A DNA stretch of 64,000 nucleotides from Candidatus Obscuribacter sp. Lineage in GTDB: Bacteria > Cyanobacteriota > Vampirovibrionia > Obscuribacterales > Obscuribacteraceae. Below are positions 25,662 through 34,344 of this stretch, in pieces. Location: contig JADYXR010000051.1 in assembly GCA_021772095.1 (NCBI GenBank), positions 1-64,000 on the forward strand, in the 5' to 3' direction. The translations under genes and the position numbers were made by a program. Position 1 is the first letter of the stretch; every line of letters begins with the position of its first letter. The notes under the pieces are model-generated. The model did no database searches. It was not told where the DNA came from and saw nothing but the letters and a program-made list of their open reading frames with translations.

Positions 25662-26698
25662 AACGCCGAGACTTTATAAAAGGAACGATTCTAGCTGCCA
25701 CCTCCTCTGGTTTAGCCAGCTGCCAGAGCGACTCAAAACCAGTCGCCAAGCCGATTTTAGCGACAGACGCTCAAAGAGCGCTGCGCCGCACTGGTCGTTC
25801 GACCGTCGGCATTATTCCGTGTGCGAGTTATGAGGAAAATATTTTCGAACTGCTGAAGTCTTTCGAAACGAAACTTAAAATGCCTGATGTGAAGGGCAAA
25901 TCTGTCGTTTTAAAACCGAACATGATTGAAGTCAGAGGACCGGGCAGTCCAATTACAACCAACCCGGCGATCCTGAAAGCGGCGATTCAATTTTTCGACC
26001 ACCTTGGTGCCCGAGAAGTAATCGTCGCCGAAGGTCCAGGACACATGCGGGATACGGAATATTTGCTGCACCAGTCCGGGCTCGGAAAAGTAATTGAAGA
26101 AATGAAGGTTCGCTTTGTCGATCTAAATCTTGACGATATAGTCGCCGTCAAAAATTTGACCGGATTCAACAAACTGAATGAGTTTTATCTGCCAAAAACT
26201 ATTGTGGAAGCCGATTGCATAATCTCATTGCCGAAGATGAAAACGCACCACTGGGTTGGTGTCACTTGTTCGATGAAGAATTTCTTCGGCGTGGTGCCGG
26301 GTCGCAAATATGGTTGGCCGAAAAATATTTTGCATAAAAACGGAATCGAAAGATCGATCATCGACCTTCAACATATGGTGAAACCTGCGTTTGCCATCGT
26401 TGACGCCGTGGTGGCAATGGAAGGTGACGGACCCATTAATGGAACGCCGATCGAAACAAAATACATAATCGTCGGTGACGATCTGGCAGCTATCGACGCG
26501 ACGGCGGCAAGACTGATGTCGATCGATCCAAAGGAACTTCCTTATCTAGTGCTCGCCGGACAAGTTGTCGGCAACATTGAAATCGATCAAATCGATATCA
26601 TCGGCCCGTCAATCGACCAGTTGAAGAAGCCGTTCGAACAACCGATAACTTTATCCAACAAAGCGTTATTGACTCAGGCAGCCGATTCAGGAAGTTGA
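25658..26698 (+). CDS. DUF362 family Tat-exported lipoprotein
   Basis: A 346-residue DUF362 protein. It begins with a twin-arginine motif (KRRDFIKGT) followed by a short hydrophobic stretch and a lipobox (LASC), so it is probably exported folded and lipid-anchored. The domain shows VVLKPNMIEV, TNPAILKAAI, EGPGHMRDTE, ISLPKMKTHHWVGVTCSMKNFFGVVPG and DAVVAMEGDGPINGTP, typical of DUF362. The family is of uncertain function, sometimes fused to ferredoxin domains, which are absent here. It starts at ATG 25658, overlapping the stop of the upstream gene. Confidence 0.85.
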   Translation: MKRRDFIKGTILAATSSGLASCQSDSKPVAKPILATDAQRALRRTGRSTVGIIPCASYEENIFELLKSFETKLKMPDVKGKSVVLKPNMIEVRGPGSPITTNPAILKAAIQFFDHLGAREVIVAEGPGHMRDTEYLLHQSGLGKVIEEMKVRFVDLNLDDIVAVKNLTGFNKLNEFYLPKTIVEADCIISLPKMKTHHWVGVTCSMKNFFGVVPGRKYGWPKNILHKNGIERSIIDLQHMVKPAFAIVDAVVAMEGDGPINGTPIETKYIIVGDDLAAIDATAARLMSIDPKELPYLVLAGQVVGNIEIDQIDIIGPSIDQLKKPFEQPITLSNKALLTQAADSGS

Positions 26699-26833
26699 AG
26701 TTTCAGCCGGACGAATCGATTCCGTTGTTGTGAGTTTGCGGTGCAATTAGAACGTTATCGCTGCTAACTTGCTTCGTACAAAGCTTGGTGCGGGCGTTTT
26801 TGTCGAGATGCATCAAAACTCAATGCCACATAG

Positions 26834-27436
26834 TTAAGGAAAGGCTTCGCGCCACAACTTGATGTTGGCGTGTTTCGTGCAGATGGCGTCAAACTCGATA
26901 CCATCATTTTTCAATTTGTCGCGATAAGTTGGAATGTCCTCAGGGCGCCCCTGAAGTTCTGGTGATACCAGACAAAGTTTGAAGCCGCAATTTTTTAAAA
27001 GGTTGAAAAGATCGGTTGATATTGGAAGTATCGTGAAACAATCGACCCAGATCCATTCGACCAGACCTTCCAGTTTCATCACGGTGTCGATCGATTCATA
27101 TTCTGAAAATCGCACTGCGGTGCGGATCTCGCCGTGCTTGATCAATTGATAGATCATCGGAAACGAGGAGTCGAGAAAAAAGTAGTTCTCGATTTTGTAC
27201 TTCTCCATCAGTTCCAAAACTCGAAATTCGATTCTTTCGCTTTTGATGTTGAGGATCAAGGTGCCATGTTTGTACCTGGCGAAAAATGGCTCGGCATCTT
27301 CACCATCGACGAATGGGTCGTGCTGCAATATCAGTCGATCGCCTCGATCTCTCAAGTCCAACTCCACACCGAATTCTGTCGGGATGTCGGTCAGAGCGTC
27401 GATCGTGTTGATTCTATGCGCGATGTAGTGGGTCAT
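26834..27436 (-). CDS. Short GDPD-like phosphodiesterase
   Basis: A 200-residue protein resembling the glycerophosphodiester phosphodiesterase/PI-PLC TIM barrel. The family's first active-site strand is recognisable: AHRINT (His7, Arg8), VELDLRDRGDRL (Glu25, Asp27) and LQHDP (His39). It is shorter than typical GDPDs (about 250), and the RG of the usual HRG is replaced by RI. It is the last gene of the seven-gene operon, three bases after the glycosyltransferase. Its role may be to cut or recycle a phosphodiester in the product, but the substrate is unknown. Confidence 0.65.
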   Translation of the reverse strand: MTHYIAHRINTIDALTDIPTEFGVELDLRDRGDRLILQHDPFVDGEDAEPFFARYKHGTLILNIKSERIEFRVLELMEKYKIENYFFLDSSFPMIYQLIKHGEIRTAVRFSEYESIDTVMKLEGLVEWIWVDCFTILPISTDLFNLLKNCGFKLCLVSPELQGRPEDIPTYRDKLKNDGIEFDAICTKHANIKLWREAFP

Positions 27437-27439
27437 CTA

Positions 27440-28147
27440 CTATCCTTTTAATGCGCGTTTCAGCTTGAAGCTGAAGTCGAGAGTGCGTTTGATAAATTTC
27501 CATTTGGCACCAAGACTGGTGTTCCAAGAAGAAGTGCCATGCAATCGTGGGGTGAATTCGACGTCGAATCGATGAATCTTCAAACCCTGTCGATTCGCCA
27601 TGTACAAAGCGTAAAGATCGAGAGAAAAATCATCCGGTGGATTGGTCCAGGTCTGAAAAAAATCGCGATGAAAAATATTTGGCTGCGCGTTGATATCCCA
27701 AAGCGGCGCGCCCATATAAACCGACTCGAATAAACTCATGCCGCAGGTGAAGACATTATCGGCAGCCGGACGCCCGCGGCGCTGCCCTTTGACGTACATA
27801 TCTTTCGGGTCGGCATTAAACTCCATAATGTCGAGTGCCTTGATAATGTCGTGCGGATCGGTTTGCATGTCGGCATGAGTCCAACCTATATAAGTAGATT
27901 GCAAACTCTTCAGACCTTGCACGATTCCATAGCCGTACCCTTTGTTGACCGGTACGCATAACGTCTTTGCAAATGGATAATGCGGCAAATGCTCTTGCAA
28001 AACGCGAGGCGAGTCGTCGGTCGAACCGTTGTCCAGCATGAGCAGTTCCACATCCGGGCGTGTGTTGACCGCTTGAAAGCGCTCCAAAATTAATGGAATA
28101 TTTTTCGCTTCGTTATAGCAAGGAATCACAACCGAAAGTTTCGTCAT
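27440..28147 (-). CDS. Family 2 glycosyltransferase
   Basis: A 235-residue GT-A fold glycosyltransferase of family 2, similar to polyprenyl-phosphate sugar synthases. Motifs are LSVVIPCYNEAKN, LMLDNGSTDDS and GWTHADMQTDP (the metal-binding region). It has no C-terminal membrane helices and is probably peripheral. Its ATG overlaps the GtrA stop (ATGA). Together with GtrA this resembles a pair that makes and flips polyprenyl-phosphate-sugar. Confidence 0.88.
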   Translation of the reverse strand: MTKLSVVIPCYNEAKNIPLILERFQAVNTRPDVELLMLDNGSTDDSPRVLQEHLPHYPFAKTLCVPVNKGYGYGIVQGLKSLQSTYIGWTHADMQTDPHDIIKALDIMEFNADPKDMYVKGQRRGRPAADNVFTCGMSLFESVYMGAPLWDINAQPNIFHRDFFQTWTNPPDDFSLDLYALYMANRQGLKIHRFDVEFTPRLHGTSSWNTSLGAKWKFIKRTLDFSFKLKRALKG

Positions 28148-28617
28148 GAATCGGATTCAGCCTCCGGCGCGCTTTTGGAACCTTCATCAGGTTTCTTGAA
28201 TACCCAAAACTTTTGACCGAGATAATTCAGAACGGTGCTGGTACCTGTCGCACTGAGGAAGGCAAATTGCGCGGACACCGGTTCTATTGCCGCAACCATC
28301 GAAGCGGCATGATCGAGGACAAAACGGTTGACGAAAATATTGGCACCAAGTGTGGAGGCATAAAGGCAGATAAACTTTACGACTTCCGCGTGCGAACGCT
28401 TTGGTTTCTTGAACGTCCAGAATTTGTTGAGAAAGAAAGCGAGCACGGTGCCGGCGATAAATGAAATCGCTTTGGCCATCGACGGCGGCATGAAGTTGAA
28501 CAGAAGCGCATAGACGAGCGTGTCACAGGCAACAGCTGAGCCGCCCGACAAAAGAAAGCGTTGCATCTCGCCTGGATTTGTTTTTTTAGATGTTGTCGAA
28601 GTTGTGCTTTCAGCCAC
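28144..28617 (-). CDS. GtrA family membrane protein
   Basis: A 157-residue protein with four membrane helices, of the GtrA family, whose founding member is thought to flip undecaprenyl-phosphate-glucose. Signature features are FLLSGGSAVACDTLVYALL at the first helix, FIAGTVLAFFLNKFWTF, and a similar second half ending NYLGQKFWVF. The start is GTG 28617, with GGAG nine bases upstream. It overlaps the nucleotidyltransferase stop and the GT2 start, placing it firmly in the operon. Confidence 0.9.
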   Translation of the reverse strand: MAESTTSTTSKKTNPGEMQRFLLSGGSAVACDTLVYALLFNFMPPSMAKAISFIAGTVLAFFLNKFWTFKKPKRSHAEVVKFICLYASTLGANIFVNRFVLDHAASMVAAIEPVSAQFAFLSATGTSTVLNYLGQKFWVFKKPDEGSKSAPEAESDS

Positions 28618-30325
28618 GAGAAACGACTCCGCAGGCTGTTTTTGCAGTCGGATCTAAATCTATCTTATAAGGATGCCATGGGCAGTCGTTAAAAAATTCC
28701 TGCCAGTATTGAAACACCTTCAGGTCGTCCGGCGTCCCCCAACAGACGTAATAGTCGACTTCGAATACGCGGCAATCCATGCCCATCTCAGCCAGTTCGC
28801 CAATTAAAGTGTCGACGTAAAATTCGCCGTTGACGCGGCGATTTTTTTCTTGCATTCGTTTTAAACCGTCCAGAAGAAAGCTCGCCTTCCGGAAATAAAA
28901 ACTTCCAACGATGGCGTGGTCGTTGTGCGGCGTTTCGGAAATCGGCACTTTGACCGAGACGTCTTCGATTACGCCGGCTTCATTGGTTTTCAGCCAGCCA
29001 TACATCTTGGGATTGCGTTTGCTGGCCGGATGATTACGAAAGCTGAAAGCGATCGCGTCGACGCCTTCATCGATCAGTTTTTGAAATTCTGATTGATCGT
29101 AGAGCATGCCGTTATCGCAAGCGCCGATAATAAGCGGGCTTTCGAGATCGACCGGCGGTTTGCCTTCAGCCAAGCCGAAGGCGCACGTGCATGCCTGACC
29201 TTCCGTAACCTGGTCGAGTTCAACAATGCTGCAATCAGGAAATGACTTGCGGAGCGCATCTTCAATTCCAGAACTTTCCAAATGACTTTTCAGCGCGACG
29301 AAGATGTGATTTTGCCCGGCGGGTAAACTCTCTGTCGCCTGCACCACCATGGGCTTTCCGCTAACTGGAATTAGCGGCTTTGGCGTTTCGTAACCGGCTG
29401 ATTGAAAACGCGCGCCGTGCCCCGCCATCGGAATCAGGACGGTGAGCCCGTTTGAATGAGCGGCGGTCTTTGCCATCTTCGGGTGTTGAGCGTTTCTTGA
29501 TGCCTGCTGGTCTTTATCATTCTTGCCCGCGCTCTCTCTACCGTCGCAGTTTGCTTCTTGTGGATTCGAAACGACTGCGCGAAAATAGTCGGACCATTTT
29601 TGATACTCTTCGAGATCTTTCGGCGTGCCCCACTGGAGCATGTGAGGCACTTCATAAACTGAGACAGGAAGCTTGTCAGCAACTAGCAGGTTGTAGACCA
29701 TGCTGACGTAAAATTCGCCATTCACCTGAATATCCTTTTCCATCAGTTCGCGAAAATATTTTTTGACATGTCGGCCATGCCTGAAATAGTAAGTGCCATT
29801 CGAGGCGAACTCCGCCATCCGATCGTTTGAAAACGGCTTCTTCTCCTGGATTGCTTCGAGCCAGCGATCCTCATCTTTTATAAACGCATAGTTATCCGTG
29901 CCGAGCATGTGGGGATGAAAGCCGCGATATGAAGGCACGCAACCTTCCGCCTGACGCTCATGCGTATCGCGTAAAAAATCGGAGTAGTCCCAATCAGAAA
30001 AGAAATCACAGTAATTGACGATCACTTCGTCGTCATCGTCGATCTCGTCGAAGCACTGACTGACGGCGAATACGGGACCTTTCTTATGCGCAGCGATCGG
30101 AACAATCCGGGCACCGGGCACAAGTTTTTCGAGCACCGAGCGTAGTGGCAGGGTATCGAGATGCTCCTGGTTGCAGATAAAAATGAAGTTGTCTTCGCCG
30201 GGAAACATGTCGACGACATAGGAAATAATCGGCTTACCGTCTACCATAATTAACGGTTTGATCTTCTCGTAGCCGGCGTCAGCAAAGCGTTTTCCACTAC
30301 CGGACATTGGAATGACAATTTGCAA
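28610..30325 (-). CDS. Tandem double sugar-nucleotidyltransferase
   Basis: A 571-residue protein made of two complete nucleotidyltransferase domains in one chain. The first (about 1-245) has VIPMSGSGKRF, KIKPLI and NYCDFFSD. The second (about 295-550) has VLIPMAGHGARF, PKPLIPV and GACDNGMLYD. Each carries the P-loop-like GxGxRF and the KPL lysine of sugar-1-phosphate nucleotidyltransferases. The two copies also share the C-terminal NGEFYV and CWGTP / QWGTP motifs. A Lys/Ala/Gln-rich linker (about 250-290) joins them. They should activate one or two sugar or polyol phosphates with NTP. The start is TTG 30325, with AGGAGAA eight bases upstream. Confidence 0.88.
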   Translation of the reverse strand: MQIVIPMSGSGKRFADAGYEKIKPLIMVDGKPIISYVVDMFPGEDNFIFICNQEHLDTLPLRSVLEKLVPGARIVPIAAHKKGPVFAVSQCFDEIDDDDEVIVNYCDFFSDWDYSDFLRDTHERQAEGCVPSYRGFHPHMLGTDNYAFIKDEDRWLEAIQEKKPFSNDRMAEFASNGTYYFRHGRHVKKYFRELMEKDIQVNGEFYVSMVYNLLVADKLPVSVYEVPHMLQWGTPKDLEEYQKWSDYFRAVVSNPQEANCDGRESAGKNDKDQQASRNAQHPKMAKTAAHSNGLTVLIPMAGHGARFQSAGYETPKPLIPVSGKPMVVQATESLPAGQNHIFVALKSHLESSGIEDALRKSFPDCSIVELDQVTEGQACTCAFGLAEGKPPVDLESPLIIGACDNGMLYDQSEFQKLIDEGVDAIAFSFRNHPASKRNPKMYGWLKTNEAGVIEDVSVKVPISETPHNDHAIVGSFYFRKASFLLDGLKRMQEKNRRVNGEFYVDTLIGELAEMGMDCRVFEVDYYVCWGTPDDLKVFQYWQEFFNDCPWHPYKIDLDPTAKTACGVVSRG

Positions 30326-30336
30326 GTCTGCTTCTC

Positions 30337-31422
30337 CTACATTCGCTGACGCGCTTTTTCAGCTTCCCAGTTGAGCAGATATTCTTGTTCGTCATTGCTG
30401 AGAAACTGGACATCATCCATATCAGCATTAGCGAGCATCATCACGTGTGCTTTTAGAACTTCTTCGAGACGGCGGCAGTTCTTAATCGTCCGCTCCACGA
30501 GGAACAAGTGGTCCTCGACTAAAACTACTTTCGGCAAATGCCCGTACTTCGCTTTAAAATCCGTGATTGCGCGCTTGTCACCAAACGACGAAAGCCGCAC
30601 TCCGGCTGAGCCGCAATAAACCAGCTGATCCGGCCAACTTGGCCGTTCCATCAAAAGATCCTCGCTCTTCTTCATTACGTCCAGTAGAATTTTGTCTTCA
30701 CAATAATAGGAGCAGAGCGATTCTTCAGTGACGGCTCTCAACAAATTGGAAAGCCGATTTGAAAGTCTATACCGAGAAAGATCCATACCGAGATGATTGG
30801 CAACAGTTAAAACAACCTCGTCAGTTGCCTTGGCCACTTCCTCGTCGCTATCTCCCGATATTATCAAACCATGATTTTCAAGGAAGATTTTTCTGACACC
30901 ATAAGACGATGACGCCAGAGTTCCTTTCTGAAGGCGCTCAGCTAAAGCCAACGCCAGACGCACTCCGGGAGTTTCATAATCTACGGTTATCGCATCAGGA
31001 AATAATTCATTGATCGCTTCACGCCAGTTCTTTCTGCATAAAAGAGCGGTCACCGCAATCGGATGCGTGTGCAACGTGTATGGTCCAAGCAAGCAGTGCA
31101 TCAGGGTTTCAATCGACGGTCGAATATCGGTAGATTTCGAACATTGGCGCACGTTAGCACTGGCCAATTGCTCGAGTTCTGCTTTGTTGAGCTGGTCGCG
31201 CTTCTTCATCAGATCGCGCATCACTTCAACCAGACCGGAATGATCGAGCCGGCACATGGCGCTCTCGTCCTTCACATCACTGAGCGGCCATCCCGATGCG
31301 GTAATCCAGAGATCACCATCATTAATGAATGAAGCGTTTCCACCACCGGCCTGACTCAAGTCAAAACGCTCGCCCGCGTACGCGCATAGGCTGACCAGTT
31401 CGTTTACTTTATCTTTGATCAC
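30337..31422 (-). CDS. Class II aldolase/adducin family enzyme
   Basis: A 361-residue class II aldolase-type protein. The N-terminal domain has GGGNASFI (phosphate-binding SxG-like loop), RPSIETLMH (residues 101-109), the zinc site LHTHP (His118, His120), and FLENHGLII. Family members use zinc to cleave or form aldol bonds or epimerise sugar phosphates (fuculose-, rhamnulose- and ribulose-phosphate enzymes). The C-terminal 130 residues after about 230 are an extension with no recognised domain. GTG start with GGAGAG upstream. In this operon it probably makes or cleaves the sugar phosphate that is later activated. Confidence 0.85.
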   Translation of the reverse strand: MIKDKVNELVSLCAYAGERFDLSQAGGGNASFINDGDLWITASGWPLSDVKDESAMCRLDHSGLVEVMRDLMKKRDQLNKAELEQLASANVRQCSKSTDIRPSIETLMHCLLGPYTLHTHPIAVTALLCRKNWREAINELFPDAITVDYETPGVRLALALAERLQKGTLASSSYGVRKIFLENHGLIISGDSDEEVAKATDEVVLTVANHLGMDLSRYRLSNRLSNLLRAVTEESLCSYYCEDKILLDVMKKSEDLLMERPSWPDQLVYCGSAGVRLSSFGDKRAITDFKAKYGHLPKVVLVEDHLFLVERTIKNCRRLEEVLKAHVMMLANADMDDVQFLSNDEQEYLLNWEAEKARQRM

Positions 31423-31446
31423 CGGTCTCTCCTTTTGATGCCGCCA

Positions 31447-32151
31447 TCACGCATTTACTTCGGTCAGCATCAACTGCTTCAGTTGTTCGAAAGAATCGAA
31501 CGCAACAACGAGGTCGTGTTGTTTGTCGGCATTATTATACTCGCCTGTGCTGAGCCAGAAGGAGCGCATGCCAAGTCCGATCCCTCCTTCAATGTCCTTC
31601 TCCCAGTTGTCGCCTATGACACAGACCTCGCTGGACGCCAGTCCCAACTTTTTGAGCGCCAGGTTAAAAATTCGCGCATTCGGCTTCTCGGCACCCGACT
31701 CCTCGCTAGTGACAACGGCGGCAATCCGATTTGCCAGGTTCAAATGAATGAGCTTACGAAACTGAATCTGTGCAGTTAAATCCGTAACAATTGCAATTCG
31801 CATGTCGGATATGACATCGAGAAATTCCACCACGCCGGGACGATACTTCATTTGAGATAGATATGCGTCCCAGTAAACTTCCTCAGCTTCTAGCGCAGAA
31901 CGACATGGTTTCACGCCGAGAATTTCACATACACGCTGGAAGTAAAGCAAGCGACTGTGCGATGAGCCCTGACCTTGGAGTTCTTTGTTGATCTGAGAGC
32001 GCCCTTCTTTGTAGGCACCACGAACGGTGTCAGGAGAAACTTTCAACTGGTTCGCCAAGAATTCAACAGTCACGTCCAATGCCGGTTTATGACAGCTGTC
32101 GTAGTCGTAGAGTGTATTATCCAGATCGAGAAGCACGCCTTTAAACGACAT
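31447..32151 (-). CDS. HAD superfamily phosphatase
   Basis: A 234-residue HAD hydrolase. Motif I is LLDLDNTLYDYD (Asp9, Asp11), motif II is IVTDLTA, and motifs III and IV are SGAEKPNARIF and VCVIGDNWEKDIEGG. A helical cap domain lies between (about 20-95). It probably removes phosphate from a sugar or polyol phosphate intermediate. The ATG overlaps the end of the kinase gene by 11 bases; the aldolase follows after 24 bases. Confidence 0.9.
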   Translation of the reverse strand: MSFKGVLLDLDNTLYDYDSCHKPALDVTVEFLANQLKVSPDTVRGAYKEGRSQINKELQGQGSSHSRLLYFQRVCEILGVKPCRSALEAEEVYWDAYLSQMKYRPGVVEFLDVISDMRIAIVTDLTAQIQFRKLIHLNLANRIAAVVTSEESGAEKPNARIFNLALKKLGLASSEVCVIGDNWEKDIEGGIGLGMRSFWLSTGEYNNADKQHDLVVAFDSFEQLKQLMLTEVNA

Positions 32152-34240
32152 TAGCGTCCTCTCTTTCTTGCATCAGCTCACTGAGCGCGATTAAAACTAT
32201 GAGTTGAACAAAACTACGATAACCAGGACGCCAGGTGATTTCACCAGCTATCAATTCCGCTCGATTAATGATCACTTCGTCGGCGATGCGCGTCAGTACT
32301 TCCGGATCAACTTCCTGATGCAGTCTTATTTCCTGACGAGTCAAGTCTTCGCTGTAGTCCCAATAAACTGGAATTTTCTCGAGTCTCAGTGCATCAACGA
32401 GTCTTTCCAACGGAACACTGGACGACAAACTGACTTGCAATGAGAGTCCAGGCGGCATGCCTTCCTGTTCTTCGCTGGCGAAATATCGCACGACCATATC
32501 GGCAAAGCCTTTTTGCGGCGCGATAAACTTGTCGGCATCAGGTCGACGGCTCTCAATCTGCTTGATAATATCTTCTTCGGTATAGCCACGCTCGCTGGAA
32601 TCGCGCAGAACTTTCCATTTTGCATTCAGCGCAAAGTCCGTGTCCATGAAGATCTTCAGATCGATCAACTTGCGCATCTTCGGCAAATAGAAAGTGTGCA
32701 ATCCAGACATGATGATGAAATCTTTTGGCTCGACCAGTTTTGGATCGGTGAAATGTCCTGTGGAATGGTCGTAATCAACCCGCTTCGCAGAACGTCCACG
32801 CTTTAAACTCAAAATCGTTTCAGCTTGACGATGGAGAAAGTTAGCTTTAGGGTCCAGGTGTGTAAGCTGCTGCCAGTGCTCATCTCCGCGTTCCCACTTG
32901 TGATCGGCATCACCTTCCAGTTCAACGACCTTCTCGCCGAGGATCGCTTTGATGTCGCTAAGCAATGTGGTTTTGCCGGTTCCGCTGTCGCCACCGATGC
33001 CTATCACAACCGAGTGATCGCGTTTATAAATCGAGTTGCTTCGCACCCCGGCTCGGTAACAAAGAACGATGTTGGAGAGCAATCCAACTTCAAGCAGCGT
33101 GAATACAACTCCTCGCAACGTGTCCGACAGAATTTTGAACTGCACGGGCTCGCTCAGGAAGCGCAGATCGACATATTCGGATTGATCGAATAATACAAAG
33201 AAAACGAGATAGAAAAAATTCAGCCAGAGAAACGGTGCAGCCAGCTGACGATTTTTTCGATAGTATTTAATCAAGAAAAGGCTGAGGAAAGGGACCATCC
33301 AGACATACCAACCAGGCGCTGGAACGATCAGCATAACAAGCATCGAGAAAACAATGGCAAGAAATGCATCGAGCAAATCTGTGTTGATCTTGGGATACAG
33401 CGCGAATCTTCCGTACACAATAAAAGTCGCAAGAATGGGAAGATAGAGTTTCAGGTTTCCAATCGAAGCATAAACTTCCAACAATCTGCTCTGTTTCGGA
33501 TTGGCTATAACCAGTGCCTGAAAGCCTTCGCTGTTGAAATACGGAAACACCAGCGCCAGATAAACGCCCACCGCCACAAAAGCGTAGTTGAGAACTTCAC
33601 CGATTTTTTTATTGCGATAAAGATAAATGATGATAAGCGGAAACGCTGCCAGGACGTGCAATTTGGTGCACAATGCCAGTCCGTAGAACATGCAGCTCGG
33701 CAAAAGTCTATCGTTGCGCAGAAAATAAAACGATGCAAACAAAAATGCTGTCGGAATCAAATCGAGCTGCGAGTGCATGTAGCACGCGTAGAGCACAATC
33801 GGCGACATGAAGTAAAACCAGACCACATAGCGCCACTGCCCTGTGTGCATGCGAAAAAGCAGGAATGCTATCAAGCAATCAGACAAGAGCGTCGGCATCT
33901 TGAACAAGAAGTTGCGCAGCAGCACGTTGTCCCAAGCGTGAAACCAATGCAGCGGCGAGCAAAACAACGCCTGGATATACAACATCAGTGGCTGATATGG
34001 GAATTCATCGCCGTGAGCACTATGAGTGTGGAAGTAGTCCCAGGGGTTATCAAAATTTTCAAGAAAATGCTGAATAAACCGCAGAAATAAATCGTTCTCG
34101 AAGTCAGATGAGAAGAGCGTCATAACGACGACCTTCACCAGCACGCAGCTAACCAATAGAATCGACAATCTGCGTGTTTTCAGACTGGAGCTTTCTGGAT
34201 TGGCATCCGCTGCGATGGTTGGCGCGAGATCTTGACTCAC
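32141..34240 (-). CDS. GT-C-like membrane protein fused to uridine-kinase-like domain
   Basis: A 699-residue fusion. Residues 1-400 are a polytopic membrane domain with about ten helices resembling GT-C mannosyltransferases of the PIG-M/ALG type (FQHFLENFDNPWDYF, FPYQPLMLYIQALF). Residues 410-640 form a P-loop kinase of the uridine kinase/phosphoribulokinase class (GIGGDSGTGKTTLL, IIMSGLHTFYLP, and IKQIESRRPDADKFI). A membrane glycosyltransferase joined to a small-molecule kinase in one chain is unusual. It is the first gene of the operon, with a GTG start after GGAGAG. The kinase might phosphorylate the sugar or polyol that the rest of the operon activates; that link is inferred. Confidence 0.8.
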   Translation of the reverse strand: MSQDLAPTIAADANPESSSLKTRRLSILLVSCVLVKVVVMTLFSSDFENDLFLRFIQHFLENFDNPWDYFHTHSAHGDEFPYQPLMLYIQALFCSPLHWFHAWDNVLLRNFLFKMPTLLSDCLIAFLLFRMHTGQWRYVVWFYFMSPIVLYACYMHSQLDLIPTAFLFASFYFLRNDRLLPSCMFYGLALCTKLHVLAAFPLIIIYLYRNKKIGEVLNYAFVAVGVYLALVFPYFNSEGFQALVIANPKQSRLLEVYASIGNLKLYLPILATFIVYGRFALYPKINTDLLDAFLAIVFSMLVMLIVPAPGWYVWMVPFLSLFLIKYYRKNRQLAAPFLWLNFFYLVFFVLFDQSEYVDLRFLSEPVQFKILSDTLRGVVFTLLEVGLLSNIVLCYRAGVRSNSIYKRDHSVVIGIGGDSGTGKTTLLSDIKAILGEKVVELEGDADHKWERGDEHWQQLTHLDPKANFLHRQAETILSLKRGRSAKRVDYDHSTGHFTDPKLVEPKDFIIMSGLHTFYLPKMRKLIDLKIFMDTDFALNAKWKVLRDSSERGYTEEDIIKQIESRRPDADKFIAPQKGFADMVVRYFASEEQEGMPPGLSLQVSLSSSVPLERLVDALRLEKIPVYWDYSEDLTRQEIRLHQEVDPEVLTRIADEVIINRAELIAGEITWRPGYRSFVQLIVLIALSELMQEREDANVV

Positions 34241-34344
34241 ACTCTCTCCAAGAACCTTAACTCATGCCTCCCGAAAGAAACCTCTTAGTTCTTCCGAGAT
34301 CTCTTTTTACTATTAGGTGATATTCCCAAGAGCGCTATTGAGCT

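Noticed and set aside
28144..34240. Operon considered as a phosphonate or heptose pathway
   Set aside because: No PEP mutase, phosphonopyruvate decarboxylase, sedoheptulose isomerase or heptose kinase is present, so neither known route fits.
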